Assembly: GCA_963755495.1 (NCBI GenBank)
Contig: CAVWJS010000006.1
Coordinates: 1,116,001 to 1,180,000 of the forward strand
DNA length: 64,000 nt
Direction: 5' to 3'
Source: Bog-473 sp963755495
GTDB taxonomy: Bacteria; Actinomycetota; Acidimicrobiia; Acidimicrobiales; RAAP-2
Positions 43,171-50,915 of this stretch are shown here, in pieces. The notes beneath the pieces are model-generated. The model saw only the letters and a list, made by a program, of their open reading frames with translations. It was not told the DNA's origin and ran no database searches. Position 1 is the stretch's first letter, and every line of letters starts with the position of its first letter. The position numbers and the translations under genes are program-made.

Positions 43171-46131
43171 AGAGGCCATGGCAGAGGCCGAGTACACAAC
43201 GGCAAAGGCCCGAGACAGCTGATCTCCCTCACCGGGCGCCTCGGTGCGGCCCTGGCAGCGGTCCTGATCGTGATCCTCGGAGCGGCGGTGCCGGCCTCAG
43301 CACAGACTGCGACCAGCACCGGCGTCGTGTCCTCGGGCAGCCCCTCGACGGTCGGGCAGAGCGTCACATTCACCGCCACGGTGACGCCCACACCCGATGG
43401 GGGCACCGTGGACTTCACCGGCGGCGGCATCACCACATGCTTGGGGGTGACCCTGACCTCCGGCGTGGCGACCTGCACCACCTCGGCCCTGGCGGCCGGT
43501 GCTGGTCAGGCCATCACCGCTACCTACAGCGGTGATACCAACTTCGACACCAGCTTTGGCACCACAAGCCAGACGGTGCTCACGACCACCAGCACCGGCG
43601 TCGTGTCCTCGTCCCCCTCCTCGACGGTCGGGCAGAGCGTCACCTTCACCGCCACGGTGACGCCCGCACCCGATGGGGGCACCGTGGCCTTTACCGGTGG
43701 CGGCATCACTACCTGCGCGGCCCAGGCACTTACCTCCGGGGTGGCGACCTGCACCACCTCAGCCTTGTCGGCCGGCGCCAACCAGACCATCACCGCCGTC
43801 TACAGCGGTAATGGCACCTACGCCACGAGCACCGGCACGACGAGCCAAACGGTGAACTCACTCACGACCACCAGCACCGGCATCGTGTCCTCGGGCAGCC
43901 CCTCGACGGTCGGGCAGAGCGTCACCTTCACCGCCACGGTGACGCCCGCACCCGATGGGGGCACCGTGGCCTTTACCGGTGGCGGCATCACTACCTGCGC
44001 GGCCCAGGCACTTACCTCCGGGGTGGCGACCTGCACCACCTCAGCCCTGTCGGCCGGCGCCAACCAGACCATCACCGCCGTCTACAGCGGTAATGGCACC
44101 TACGCCACGAGCACCGGCACGACGAGCCAAACGGTGAACTCACTCACGACCACCAGCACCGGTATCGGGTCCTCGGGCAGCCCTTCGACGGTCGGGCAAA
44201 GCGTCACCTTCACCGCCACGGTGACGCCCGCACCCAATGGGGGCACCGTGGCCTTTACCGGTGGCGGCATCACTACCTGCGCGGCCCAGGCACTTACCTC
44301 CGGGGTGGCGACCTGCACCACCTCAGCCTTGTCGGCCGGCGCCAACCAGACCATCACCGCCGTCTACAGCGGTAATGGCACCTACGCCACGAGCACCGGC
44401 ACGACGAGCCAAACGGTGAACACTCCTCTCACGACCACCAGCATCGTGGCGTCCTCGTCAAATCCCTCGACCCTGGGGGGTTCGGTCACCTTCACCGCCA
44501 CTGTCACGCCCACGCCTAATGCAGGCACCGTTGCCTTCTCCGACAACGGCAGCACGCTTTCGGGTTGCGGGGCCCAGCCGCTCACTTCCGGCGTTGCCTC
44601 GTGCGCGGTGACCTACTCGTCGGCCGGCAGCCACTCTGTCGTCGCCGTCTACAGCGGCGCCACGGGATTCACCACCTCCACGTCTCCCCCGCTAAACCAG
44701 GTGGTTTTGGCAACGCCGACCTCCGTTACCCTGACCTCCTCGGCCAATCCCTCCACATTCGGCCAGTCGGTCAGCCTGCTGGCCACGGTGAACACAGCCG
44801 GAGGCCATACGCCGACCGGCAACGTGGAATTCTTCGATGGCACGACCCTCCTCGGCACATTCGCCCTCGGAGGTTCGGGTCTGTCCACCTCAGCCTTGGC
44901 GCCCAATCAGGCCGAACTGTCGACCTCCGCACTGAGTCAGGGAACGCACTCCATCACCGCCGTCTATAGCGGGGACTCGTTGGACCAACCGAACTCATCC
45001 TCCCCGCTCGCACAGGTGGTCAACGCCCCGGCACCAAAGCTGCCGGCGACGACTACCACGCTGAGCTCGGGGGCGAATCCGTCGGTGGTGGGTCACCCGA
45101 CGACGTTGACCGCGACCGTAGTGACCACGTCTCCTGGAGGTTCGGTCACCGGATCGGTCCAGTTCTTCGACGGCAATATCTCCCTCGGCACGGTTCCGTT
45201 GGTGGGCAATCAGGCCGTGGTGGAGATCGAAGCGAAACTGGCCGGCACCTACGTGCTGACCGCGTCCTACAGCGGAGACGCAGCGAACGGCCCCAGTACT
45301 TCGGGTGCCCTCAATCAGGTGGCGCTCGGACTCGGTCAGGCCGGCACACACGGCTATTGGCTGGTCGGTTCCGATGGGGGCATATTTTCTTTCGGGGATG
45401 CGTATTTCTACGGTTCGACGGGCGCCCTCACATTGCAGCGGCCCGTTGTTGGTATCACGCCAACAAGTGACCTGGAGGGCTATTGGCTGGTTGCTTCCGA
45501 CGGCGGCGTCTTTACTTTCGGCGATGCCGGGTTCTATGGATCCATTCCCGGGCTCGGTTTTTCTCCTGCGGGTTCTGGTGCGGCGAAGAAGCTGAACGCA
45601 CCAATTGTCGGCATGGTTCCCTCGTCGGATGGTGGCGGATATTTCATGGTCGGATCTGACGGCGGCGTCTTTGCCTTTGGTGACGCCAAGTTCGAAGGAT
45701 CGTGCCCCGGTATCGGCGGGTGCTCCGGTGCAGCAGTCACGGTCATGCCCGATGCAACCGGGAACGGGTATTGGCTTGTCACAGCGTCAGGCCACATCTA
45801 TACCTTCGGAGACGCCGCCTACTACGGCGCCCCGGGGCCGCAAAATGTGCCGGTCACCTCAGCCGTACGCACGCCGGACGGAAAGGGTTACTGGATTCTC
45901 TTCTCCAATGGGGCCGTCGCCGGCTACGGCGATGCGGGCCACTTTGGAAGTCCAACTGGAGTCTTCGGGGGCCTGAATCCAGCCTCGGCGATCTTGGCCA
46001 CGGTCGACGGCCAGGGATACTGGGTCGCATCAGCCAATGGGTCGGTCTACACCTACGGGGACGCACCGTTCGCGGGCTCGATGGCCGGCACCAAGCTGAA
46101 CGGACCGATTATCGCGGCGACGGGCTTCTAG
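43168..46131 (+). CDS. Large secreted Ig-like repeat protein with C-terminal FGDA repeats
   Basis: A 987-residue protein with an N-terminal signal segment (helix LGAALAAVLIVILGAAVPASA, about residues 27-47). Seven or so Ig-like domains of about 94 residues follow, each with STVGQSVTFTATVTP, GTVxFTGGGITTC and ITAVYSGN motifs (Big_3_5 type). From about residue 725 come six repeats of the type GYWLVGSDGGIFSFGDAxFYGS, ending at the C terminus without an anchor. Domains 2 to 4 are nearly identical at DNA level (282-bp units, 43582-44430). The same FGDA repeat occurs in the GH16 protein at 19277. Probably a surface adhesin or matrix protein. Confidence 0.88.
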   Translation: MRGHGRGRVHNGKGPRQLISLTGRLGAALAAVLIVILGAAVPASAQTATSTGVVSSGSPSTVGQSVTFTATVTPTPDGGTVDFTGGGITTCLGVTLTSGVATCTTSALAAGAGQAITATYSGDTNFDTSFGTTSQTVLTTTSTGVVSSSPSSTVGQSVTFTATVTPAPDGGTVAFTGGGITTCAAQALTSGVATCTTSALSAGANQTITAVYSGNGTYATSTGTTSQTVNSLTTTSTGIVSSGSPSTVGQSVTFTATVTPAPDGGTVAFTGGGITTCAAQALTSGVATCTTSALSAGANQTITAVYSGNGTYATSTGTTSQTVNSLTTTSTGIGSSGSPSTVGQSVTFTATVTPAPNGGTVAFTGGGITTCAAQALTSGVATCTTSALSAGANQTITAVYSGNGTYATSTGTTSQTVNTPLTTTSIVASSSNPSTLGGSVTFTATVTPTPNAGTVAFSDNGSTLSGCGAQPLTSGVASCAVTYSSAGSHSVVAVYSGATGFTTSTSPPLNQVVLATPTSVTLTSSANPSTFGQSVSLLATVNTAGGHTPTGNVEFFDGTTLLGTFALGGSGLSTSALAPNQAELSTSALSQGTHSITAVYSGDSLDQPNSSSPLAQVVNAPAPKLPATTTTLSSGANPSVVGHPTTLTATVVTTSPGGSVTGSVQFFDGNISLGTVPLVGNQAVVEIEAKLAGTYVLTASYSGDAANGPSTSGALNQVALGLGQAGTHGYWLVGSDGGIFSFGDAYFYGSTGALTLQRPVVGITPTSDLEGYWLVASDGGVFTFGDAGFYGSIPGLGFSPAGSGAAKKLNAPIVGMVPSSDGGGYFMVGSDGGVFAFGDAKFEGSCPGIGGCSGAAVTVMPDATGNGYWLVTASGHIYTFGDAAYYGAPGPQNVPVTSAVRTPDGKGYWILFSNGAVAGYGDAGHFGSPTGVFGGLNPASAILATVDGQGYWVASANGSVYTYGDAPFAGSMAGTKLNGPIIAATGF
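43582..44430 (+). repeat. Three near-identical 282/285-bp tandem repeats
   Basis: Units start at 43582, 43864 and 44146 with spacing of exactly 282 bp and then 285 bp. They differ by only a handful of bases. Each encodes one 94-residue Ig-like domain. The identity is far above that between the other domains, which shows recent duplication or gene conversion. Confidence 0.9.
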
Positions 46132-46146
46132 AGCTCGATCGCCCCC

Positions 46147-46350
46147 TCAGATGTGGTGGATGGCCCAGTGCACGAGCTGGTAGATGCGCCACCCGAGGTA
46201 GATGACCGTGGCCAGCAGCATGAACTTGAAGTACCACGGGATGGGGGCGCGCTCCTGCTCGGCCAGGATGGTCCCGCAGGCCGGGCACTCCCCTTCCTCG
46301 CCCAGGTCCTCGTCCTCAACCAGCGTGTCGCACTCCTCGCACCACGCCAT
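46147..46350 (-). CDS. Small membrane protein with N-terminal zinc ribbon
   Basis: A 67-residue protein: CEEC at residues 4-7 and CPAC at 22-25 form a zinc-ribbon-like knuckle, an acidic stretch lies between them, and one membrane helix follows (about 43-62, KFMLLATVIYLGWRIYQLV). Its ATG overlaps the Der stop codon (TAATG), so it is translated with Der as the last gene of the DUF512-der unit. Function is unknown. Confidence 0.7.
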   Translation of the reverse strand: MAWCEECDTLVEDEDLGEEGECPACGTILAEQERAPIPWYFKFMLLATVIYLGWRIYQLVHWAIHHI

Positions 46351-47831
46351 TACTTGCCGCCGATGCGAACCCGCAGCTTCATCGGTGTGGCGCCGAACTC
46401 GAACTTCTCGCGCAGTCCCCGCTCGATGTAACGGATATAGGTCTGGGGCAGGCGCCCGTTGGTGAAGAGGGTGAAGGTGGGAGGGTCGATCGCACCCTGA
46501 ACGATGTAGCGAATACGGGCACGGGGGGCGGACTGTTTCAGTTGAATCTCCTGCAGGGCCCGGTTGAGAGCGCCTGTCGGCACGCGCTGATGGTAGGCCT
46601 CCACCGAATCACGGAGGGCGGGCAGAATCCGGTGCACGCCCTTACCCGATTTGGCCGAGAGCTTGAGCACGGGGGCCGAGCCCAGAAAGGCCAGGCGATC
46701 CCCGACCCCAGCCAGGACGTCGTCGCGATCGTCCACCTTCACCAGGTCCCACTTGTTGAGCACGACGATGGCGGGGCAGCCCGAAACGCCAATGCGCTCG
46801 GCCAGCCGTTGATCTTGATGGGAAGCACCAACGGTGGCGTCGATCACGAGCACGGCGATGTCGGCCCTCTCCAAGGCGCGCAAGGCGCGCAGCACGGAAT
46901 GGTGCTCGGTTCCCCGCTCGGTTCGTGAGGGGCGACGAAGGCCAGCCGTATCGATGAAGCAGACCGGGCCATTGGGAGTCTCAACCACCGTGTCGATGGC
47001 ATCACGCGTCGTGCCGGGCATGTCATGCACGACGGAGCGCTCTTCGCCGAGCAGCTTGTTGAACAAGGTCGACTTGCCCACGTTGGGTCGGCCGATAATG
47101 GCGACGCGTGGCGTCCCGCCTGGCCCGGTGCGGGCGGCGGAAGCAGCAGCTTCTTCCTGTTCCTCGGTGGGGATGGGCGGGGGCAGGAGCTCGACGACGG
47201 CATCGAGCAGGTCGCCGGTGCCCCGGCCGTGCAGAGCGCTCACGGCGAAGGGGTCGCCCACACCGAGGGAGACGAACTCCCAGGCCGCAGCTTCCCGGTT
47301 GCTGTCGTCCACCTTGTTGACGACGAGGCGGACCGGCGGACCGGCACGCCGGATGACCTTGGCCGCCGCGAGGTCCTCGTCGGTAACCCCAGTCGTCACG
47401 TCGACCACCAGGAGCACCACGTCGGCCTCGGACAAAGCCCGCTCGGCCTGCTGGCTCACCTTGGAGGTGAGGGCGTCACCCCCGGCCAGCCAGCCTCCGG
47501 TGTCCATGATGGAGAAGGGCACGCCGACCCATTCGGCGGTCAGAACCTTGCGGTCGCGCGTGACCCCGGGCTCTTCTTCGACCACGGCGGCCCGCTCCCC
47601 CACGATGCGGTTGACCAGGGAAGACTTACCGACGTTGGGGCGCCCGGCCACCACGACCATGGGGAGCATGCCCGCCCTTGGATCGACCACCTCCCCGTCC
47701 GCCGGGTCGGCACCAAATTGGCCAACGTCGTCCGGGTACATGTCGACGGGGTTTACGTCGTCGGCGCCCAACCCGTCGAGGTCCAGGTCGTCGAGGTCCA
47801 GGTCGTCGGGGTTTACCGCGGCGGGAGTCAT
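46350..47831 (-). CDS. der: Ribosome biogenesis GTPase Der (EngA)
   Basis: A 493-residue double GTPase required for 50S subunit maturation. First G domain: GRPNVGKSSLVNR, DTGGW, NKVDD. Second: GRPNVGKSTLFNK, DTAGLRR, NKWDL. The C-terminal KH-like domain ends LRVRIGGK. The first 54 residues are an acidic extension (DDLDLDDLDLDG) not found in standard Der; the start overlaps the DUF512 stop as ATGA, which supports the long form. The next internal Met (residue 55) would give a protein of usual length. It lies in an operon with DUF512 upstream and a zinc-ribbon protein downstream. Confidence 0.95.
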   Translation of the reverse strand: MTPAAVNPDDLDLDDLDLDGLGADDVNPVDMYPDDVGQFGADPADGEVVDPRAGMLPMVVVAGRPNVGKSSLVNRIVGERAAVVEEEPGVTRDRKVLTAEWVGVPFSIMDTGGWLAGGDALTSKVSQQAERALSEADVVLLVVDVTTGVTDEDLAAAKVIRRAGPPVRLVVNKVDDSNREAAAWEFVSLGVGDPFAVSALHGRGTGDLLDAVVELLPPPIPTEEQEEAAASAARTGPGGTPRVAIIGRPNVGKSTLFNKLLGEERSVVHDMPGTTRDAIDTVVETPNGPVCFIDTAGLRRPSRTERGTEHHSVLRALRALERADIAVLVIDATVGASHQDQRLAERIGVSGCPAIVVLNKWDLVKVDDRDDVLAGVGDRLAFLGSAPVLKLSAKSGKGVHRILPALRDSVEAYHQRVPTGALNRALQEIQLKQSAPRARIRYIVQGAIDPPTFTLFTNGRLPQTYIRYIERGLREKFEFGATPMKLRVRIGGK

Positions 47832-49243
47832 GCGGCGCAGGCCGATCGGAACGAGGTGCCTTCGAGGGCGGCCCGCAGTGAGTTGCCATCGGTCGGCACA
47901 ACTTCGACGGGACGCGGGAGGTCGGCCAGGGTGAGACCGTCGAGGAAGCGGCCCTCGTTGAGGCAGGCATCGGGGAGCAGGTAGCGGGTCCCTTCGGGGC
48001 TATTGGCGAGGGCCCGGGACACGTCTTCACCGGTGAGGAGACCGGCCACGCCGATGTTGCCCCCGAAGAAATCGTTGCTGATCTCGCGGACGCCGACGTC
48101 ATGACGCGGATGGGCGGCCAATAACGGGCGCAGGATGCGGGCACCGTAGGTACCGGTCAGCACCGTGACGGGTCGGGTGTCAGGGCGCTGACCGTCGTTC
48201 AGTACAGGCAGTGAACTGACCTCGGACTCGGGTATGCGGATAGCGCGGTAGCCCTCGGCCGGGGCGGCGTCCACTGACGCAAAGAATCCGTGACGCACTC
48301 CTCCGGGGCCCTTGGTAGCTGGGTTGATGAAGGCATTCTCGAAGGCCCGCGCCATGCCGATACCGTTCTCGTGCTGGGGAAACTCGTCGTAGGCGCCGGC
48401 AGGCGGGAATGGGCGATTCGCCAGCAAGTAGTACTCGTCGGCGGCATAGACCAGGCGGCGGCCCAGGGTCCTCTTGAAGATGCGCTGCCACTCGACCACG
48501 GTGTCAACAACGTTGGCCGCCTCCTCGGTCGTGTGGGCGCGCATCTCGGCCTCATTGGAGAATTGGCTGATGCCCAGGGGAACGACCCCGACCGTGGCCA
48601 GGTTCGGATACTCGTCCAGGACCCCGGCCAGCGTGTCCTCGAGAGCCATGCCGTCGTTCACGCCCGGGCACACGACTACCTGGCCGTGGACCTCGATGCC
48701 CCCGTCCAACAACACGCTCAACCAGCGCAAGCTCGTTGCCCCCTTGGGGTTGCGCAACATGTGGGCCCGCAACTCGGGGTCCGTGCTGTGGATCGAGACG
48801 AATAAGGGGCTGAGGCGTTCGGTGAGGATCCGTTCCGCATCGAGCTCGGTGAACCTGGTCAACGTCGTGAAGTTCCCGTACAGGAACGAGAGCCGATAGT
48901 CATCATCTTTGAGGTACAGGCTCTTCCGCATGCCTTTGGGCAGCTGATAGATGAAGCAGAAGGCGCAATGGTTGTCGCACGTCCTGATGCGGTCGAACAC
49001 GGCCGAGGACACTTCGACGCCGAAGGGCTCACCCGGGCGCTTGTCGATCTTCACCAGCCGCGGGAGAGCTGCTCCGGCGCGCTTGACCATCACGCTGAGC
49101 TCATCGGCGTCGGTCAGTTGCTGGAAATCAATCACGTCGCGCGGCTCCTGCCCGTTGAGGGAGAGCAGCTCATCGCCCACGGCCAGACCGGCCCGAGCAG
49201 CCGGCGACGCCTCGGTGACCGAAGTCACCGTGGGAGCGGACAT
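47828..49243 (-). CDS. DUF512-family radical SAM protein with PDZ-like domain
   Basis: About 471 residues from ATG 49243. A PDZ-like N terminus (SPAARAGLAVGDELLSLNGQEP) is followed by the radical-SAM-like motif CDNHCAFCFIYQLPKGMR with three Cys, then VSIHSTDPELRAHML and GQVVVCPGVNDG, and a C-terminal DUF512 domain (GTYGARILRPLL, NDFFGGNIGVAGLLTGEDV). This is the conserved bacterial DUF512/YtxC-like architecture commonly located beside der. Substrate unknown. Its stop overlaps the der start, so the products are made together. Confidence 0.9.
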   Translation of the reverse strand: MSAPTVTSVTEASPAARAGLAVGDELLSLNGQEPRDVIDFQQLTDADELSVMVKRAGAALPRLVKIDKRPGEPFGVEVSSAVFDRIRTCDNHCAFCFIYQLPKGMRKSLYLKDDDYRLSFLYGNFTTLTRFTELDAERILTERLSPLFVSIHSTDPELRAHMLRNPKGATSLRWLSVLLDGGIEVHGQVVVCPGVNDGMALEDTLAGVLDEYPNLATVGVVPLGISQFSNEAEMRAHTTEEAANVVDTVVEWQRIFKRTLGRRLVYAADEYYLLANRPFPPAGAYDEFPQHENGIGMARAFENAFINPATKGPGGVRHGFFASVDAAPAEGYRAIRIPESEVSSLPVLNDGQRPDTRPVTVLTGTYGARILRPLLAAHPRHDVGVREISNDFFGGNIGVAGLLTGEDVSRALANSPEGTRYLLPDACLNEGRFLDGLTLADLPRPVEVVPTDGNSLRAALEGTSFRSACAA

Positions 49244-49330
49244 GGGCCACAGGTTAGTTGTGGTGGGAGTGGGTGGCGGTCGGGGTCGCCGCATCGGCCC
49301 TCATGGGTCGCGCAAGAGGCAGTCAGGGTT

Positions 49331-49393
49331 ACGCAACTTATGGTTGCATTCAGGCACTCCACGTGTTACCGTCATATGCAACCAAACATTGCA
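49331..49393. promoter_or_regulatory. Two operator-like palindromes upstream of the SRPBCC-ArsR operon
   Basis: GCAAC-TTATG-GTTGC (49333-49347) and TGCAA-CCAAACA-TTGCA (49377-49393) are inverted repeats. In addition GGTTGCAT (49342-49349) and ATGCAACC (49376-49383) pair exactly across the interval. The second palindrome touches the ribosome binding site GGAGGG of the first gene. This is the arrangement expected for autorepression by the encoded ArsR-type protein. Confidence 0.6.
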
Positions 49394-49404
49394 GGAGGGT
49401 AGTC

Positions 49405-49866
49405 ATGGAGTTCGGATCCATCGAGCGTGAGGTTTATATCGAGGCCTCTCCAGAGGTCGTCTTCGAAGTGGTGTCCAGTCCCGAACACCTTCAGGGGTGG
49501 TGGCCCGACGAGGCGAGCTACGAGCCGGTCCCCGGGTCGACCGGGGAAATCGTCTTCGGCCCGCGCACAGCGGGTGGGAAGGTCGTCCCCTTCACCGTTC
49601 TCGAAGCCCTGCCGCCCCGGACGTTCTCATTCCGCTGGACGCAGCCCGCTGACGAATCAGCGGTGGTCGGCAACTCGTTGCTCGTCACCTTCGAGTTGTC
49701 CCGAACCCGTGGTGGCACGCTGCTTAAAATGACCGAAAGCGGCTTTCGCGAGATGGGTTGGGAAGTCGCCGTCCTCGAGGAGGTGTACCAGGACCACGTC
49801 AGCGGCTGGGCCTTCTATCTGCCCCGGCTGGCCCCCTATATGGCGACCCTGCAGGTCCGGCCATGA
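49405..49866 (+). CDS. SRPBCC (AHSA1-like) domain protein
   Basis: A 153-residue protein starting at ATG 49405 after GCAGGAGGG. It follows the START-like helix-grip pattern: IEREVYIEASPEVVFEVVSSPEHLQGWWPDEA, GEIVFGP, PFTVLEALPPRTFSFRWTQP, LVTFELSRTRGGTLLKMTESGF, and a C-terminal helix WAFYLPRLAPYM. Such domains bind hydrophobic ligands. It is the first gene of a three-gene operon; its stop overlaps the ArsR start (ATGA). SRPBCC-ArsR pairs are common in actinobacteria, but the ligand is unknown. Confidence 0.85.
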   Translation: MEFGSIEREVYIEASPEVVFEVVSSPEHLQGWWPDEASYEPVPGSTGEIVFGPRTAGGKVVPFTVLEALPPRTFSFRWTQPADESAVVGNSLLVTFELSRTRGGTLLKMTESGFREMGWEVAVLEEVYQDHVSGWAFYLPRLAPYMATLQVRP

Positions 49867-50213
49867 GCGGGGCGGTCATGGGGCGGGTGGACGACGACCT
49901 GTGGTCGGCCATCGGCGATCCGACGCGGCGGCGCATACTCGACCTGCTTCTCGCCAACGGGGACGGGACCGCCACCTCGCTGGCTGAGCAACTCCCGGTA
50001 ACCCGGCAGGCGGTGTCCAAGCATCTTGGAGTGCTCGACCGGGTGGACCTGGTCCGGGCGGCACCGGCGGGACGAGAGAAGCGCTATCGCGTCGACGACG
50101 CCCAATTGGCGCGTGCCGCGGCGCAGCTGGCCTCGGTCGGATCGTCCTGGGATGCCCGCTTGGCGCGCATCAAGGAGATCGCCGAAAGGATCCAGCGCAG
50201 CCAGACGGGCTGA
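49863..50213 (+). CDS. ArsR-family transcriptional regulator
   Basis: A 116-residue winged-helix repressor: DDLWSAIGDPTRRRILDLLL, ATSLAEQLPVTRQAVSKHLGVLDRVDLV (recognition helix), GREKRYRVDDAQL (wing). No Cys-based metal site is present, so it is probably not a metal sensor. It lies between two SRPBCC genes and overlaps the first by 4 nt. The palindromes at 49331-49393 are candidate operators for it. Confidence 0.9.
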   Translation: MSGAVMGRVDDDLWSAIGDPTRRRILDLLLANGDGTATSLAEQLPVTRQAVSKHLGVLDRVDLVRAAPAGREKRYRVDDAQLARAAAQLASVGSSWDARLARIKEIAERIQRSQTG

Positions 50214-50280
50214 GCCGTCATTCGAGACAACCGCGCATCACCAACAAAGAAGGCAGTACGGAAAGCAAAGGAGAAAGAAG

Positions 50281-50727
50281 ATGGTCGACATACTGCACCG
50301 GGTCGGGGTCAAGACAACCTCGCCGGACAAGGTGTACGACGCGCTGACAACCGTCGAGGGTCTCGCCGGATGGTGGACCGACGACACGAAGCGGAGCGTC
50401 GCCGAAACGGAAGACGTGTTGCAGTTTCGATTCGCCGCCGGGGGCTTCGATATTGAGGTCCTCGAGCAGCGGCCATCCGAGCGGGTGGCGTGGAAGGTTG
50501 TCGACGGCCCCGCAGAGTGGGTCGGCACGACGGTCAACTGGGATCTCCGCCAGGATGGCGATTACACGATCGTGCTCTTCTCGCATCAGGGCTGGAAGGA
50601 GCCCGTGGAATTCATGCACCACTGCAGCACCAAGTGGGCGACCTATCTCATGAGCCTGAAGGCACTCGTCGAAACCGGCGAAGGTGCGCCGGCCCCTCGG
50701 GATGTGCACGTCGCCTTCCCCGACTGA
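50281..50727 (+). CDS. SRPBCC-family protein (second of the operon)
   Basis: A 148-residue protein starting at ATG 50281 after a purine-rich GGAGAAAGAAG. Pattern: ILHRVGVKTTSPDKVYDALTTVEGLAGWWTDD, FDIEVLEQRPSERVAWKVVDGP, GTTVNWDLRQDGDYTIVLFSHQGWKEP, and a C-terminal helix CSTKWATYLMSLKALVETGEG. It is in the AHSA1-like group and paralogous in fold to the protein at 49405 but distant in sequence. It lies 67 bp after the ArsR gene, probably in the same transcript. Confidence 0.87.
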   Translation: MVDILHRVGVKTTSPDKVYDALTTVEGLAGWWTDDTKRSVAETEDVLQFRFAAGGFDIEVLEQRPSERVAWKVVDGPAEWVGTTVNWDLRQDGDYTIVLFSHQGWKEPVEFMHHCSTKWATYLMSLKALVETGEGAPAPRDVHVAFPD

Positions 50728-50915
50728 GCGTCAATTTCATCTCGCTTTGTGCGGCATCGGTGCGGTGAGAGAAGCTTCCGGCACAGGTAAATTCTGCATA
50801 AATCTGGCTTGATCCGGTCCCCGCTGATATTGACGAACGTGTTACGAACCTGTAGCGTTTTCATGTCAGAGTGAGCAATCTTTTGAGGGGAATGCCCTCA
50901 ATGAGGGGGTCGTCC

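Noticed and set aside
43582..44430. Regular repeats considered as a CRISPR array
   Set aside because: Units are 282 bp, coding and contiguous without spacers, and no cas gene is present.
46834..47984. Long plus-strand frames opposite der
   Set aside because: They are antisense to a certain der gene with all GTPase motifs and show no motif of their own.
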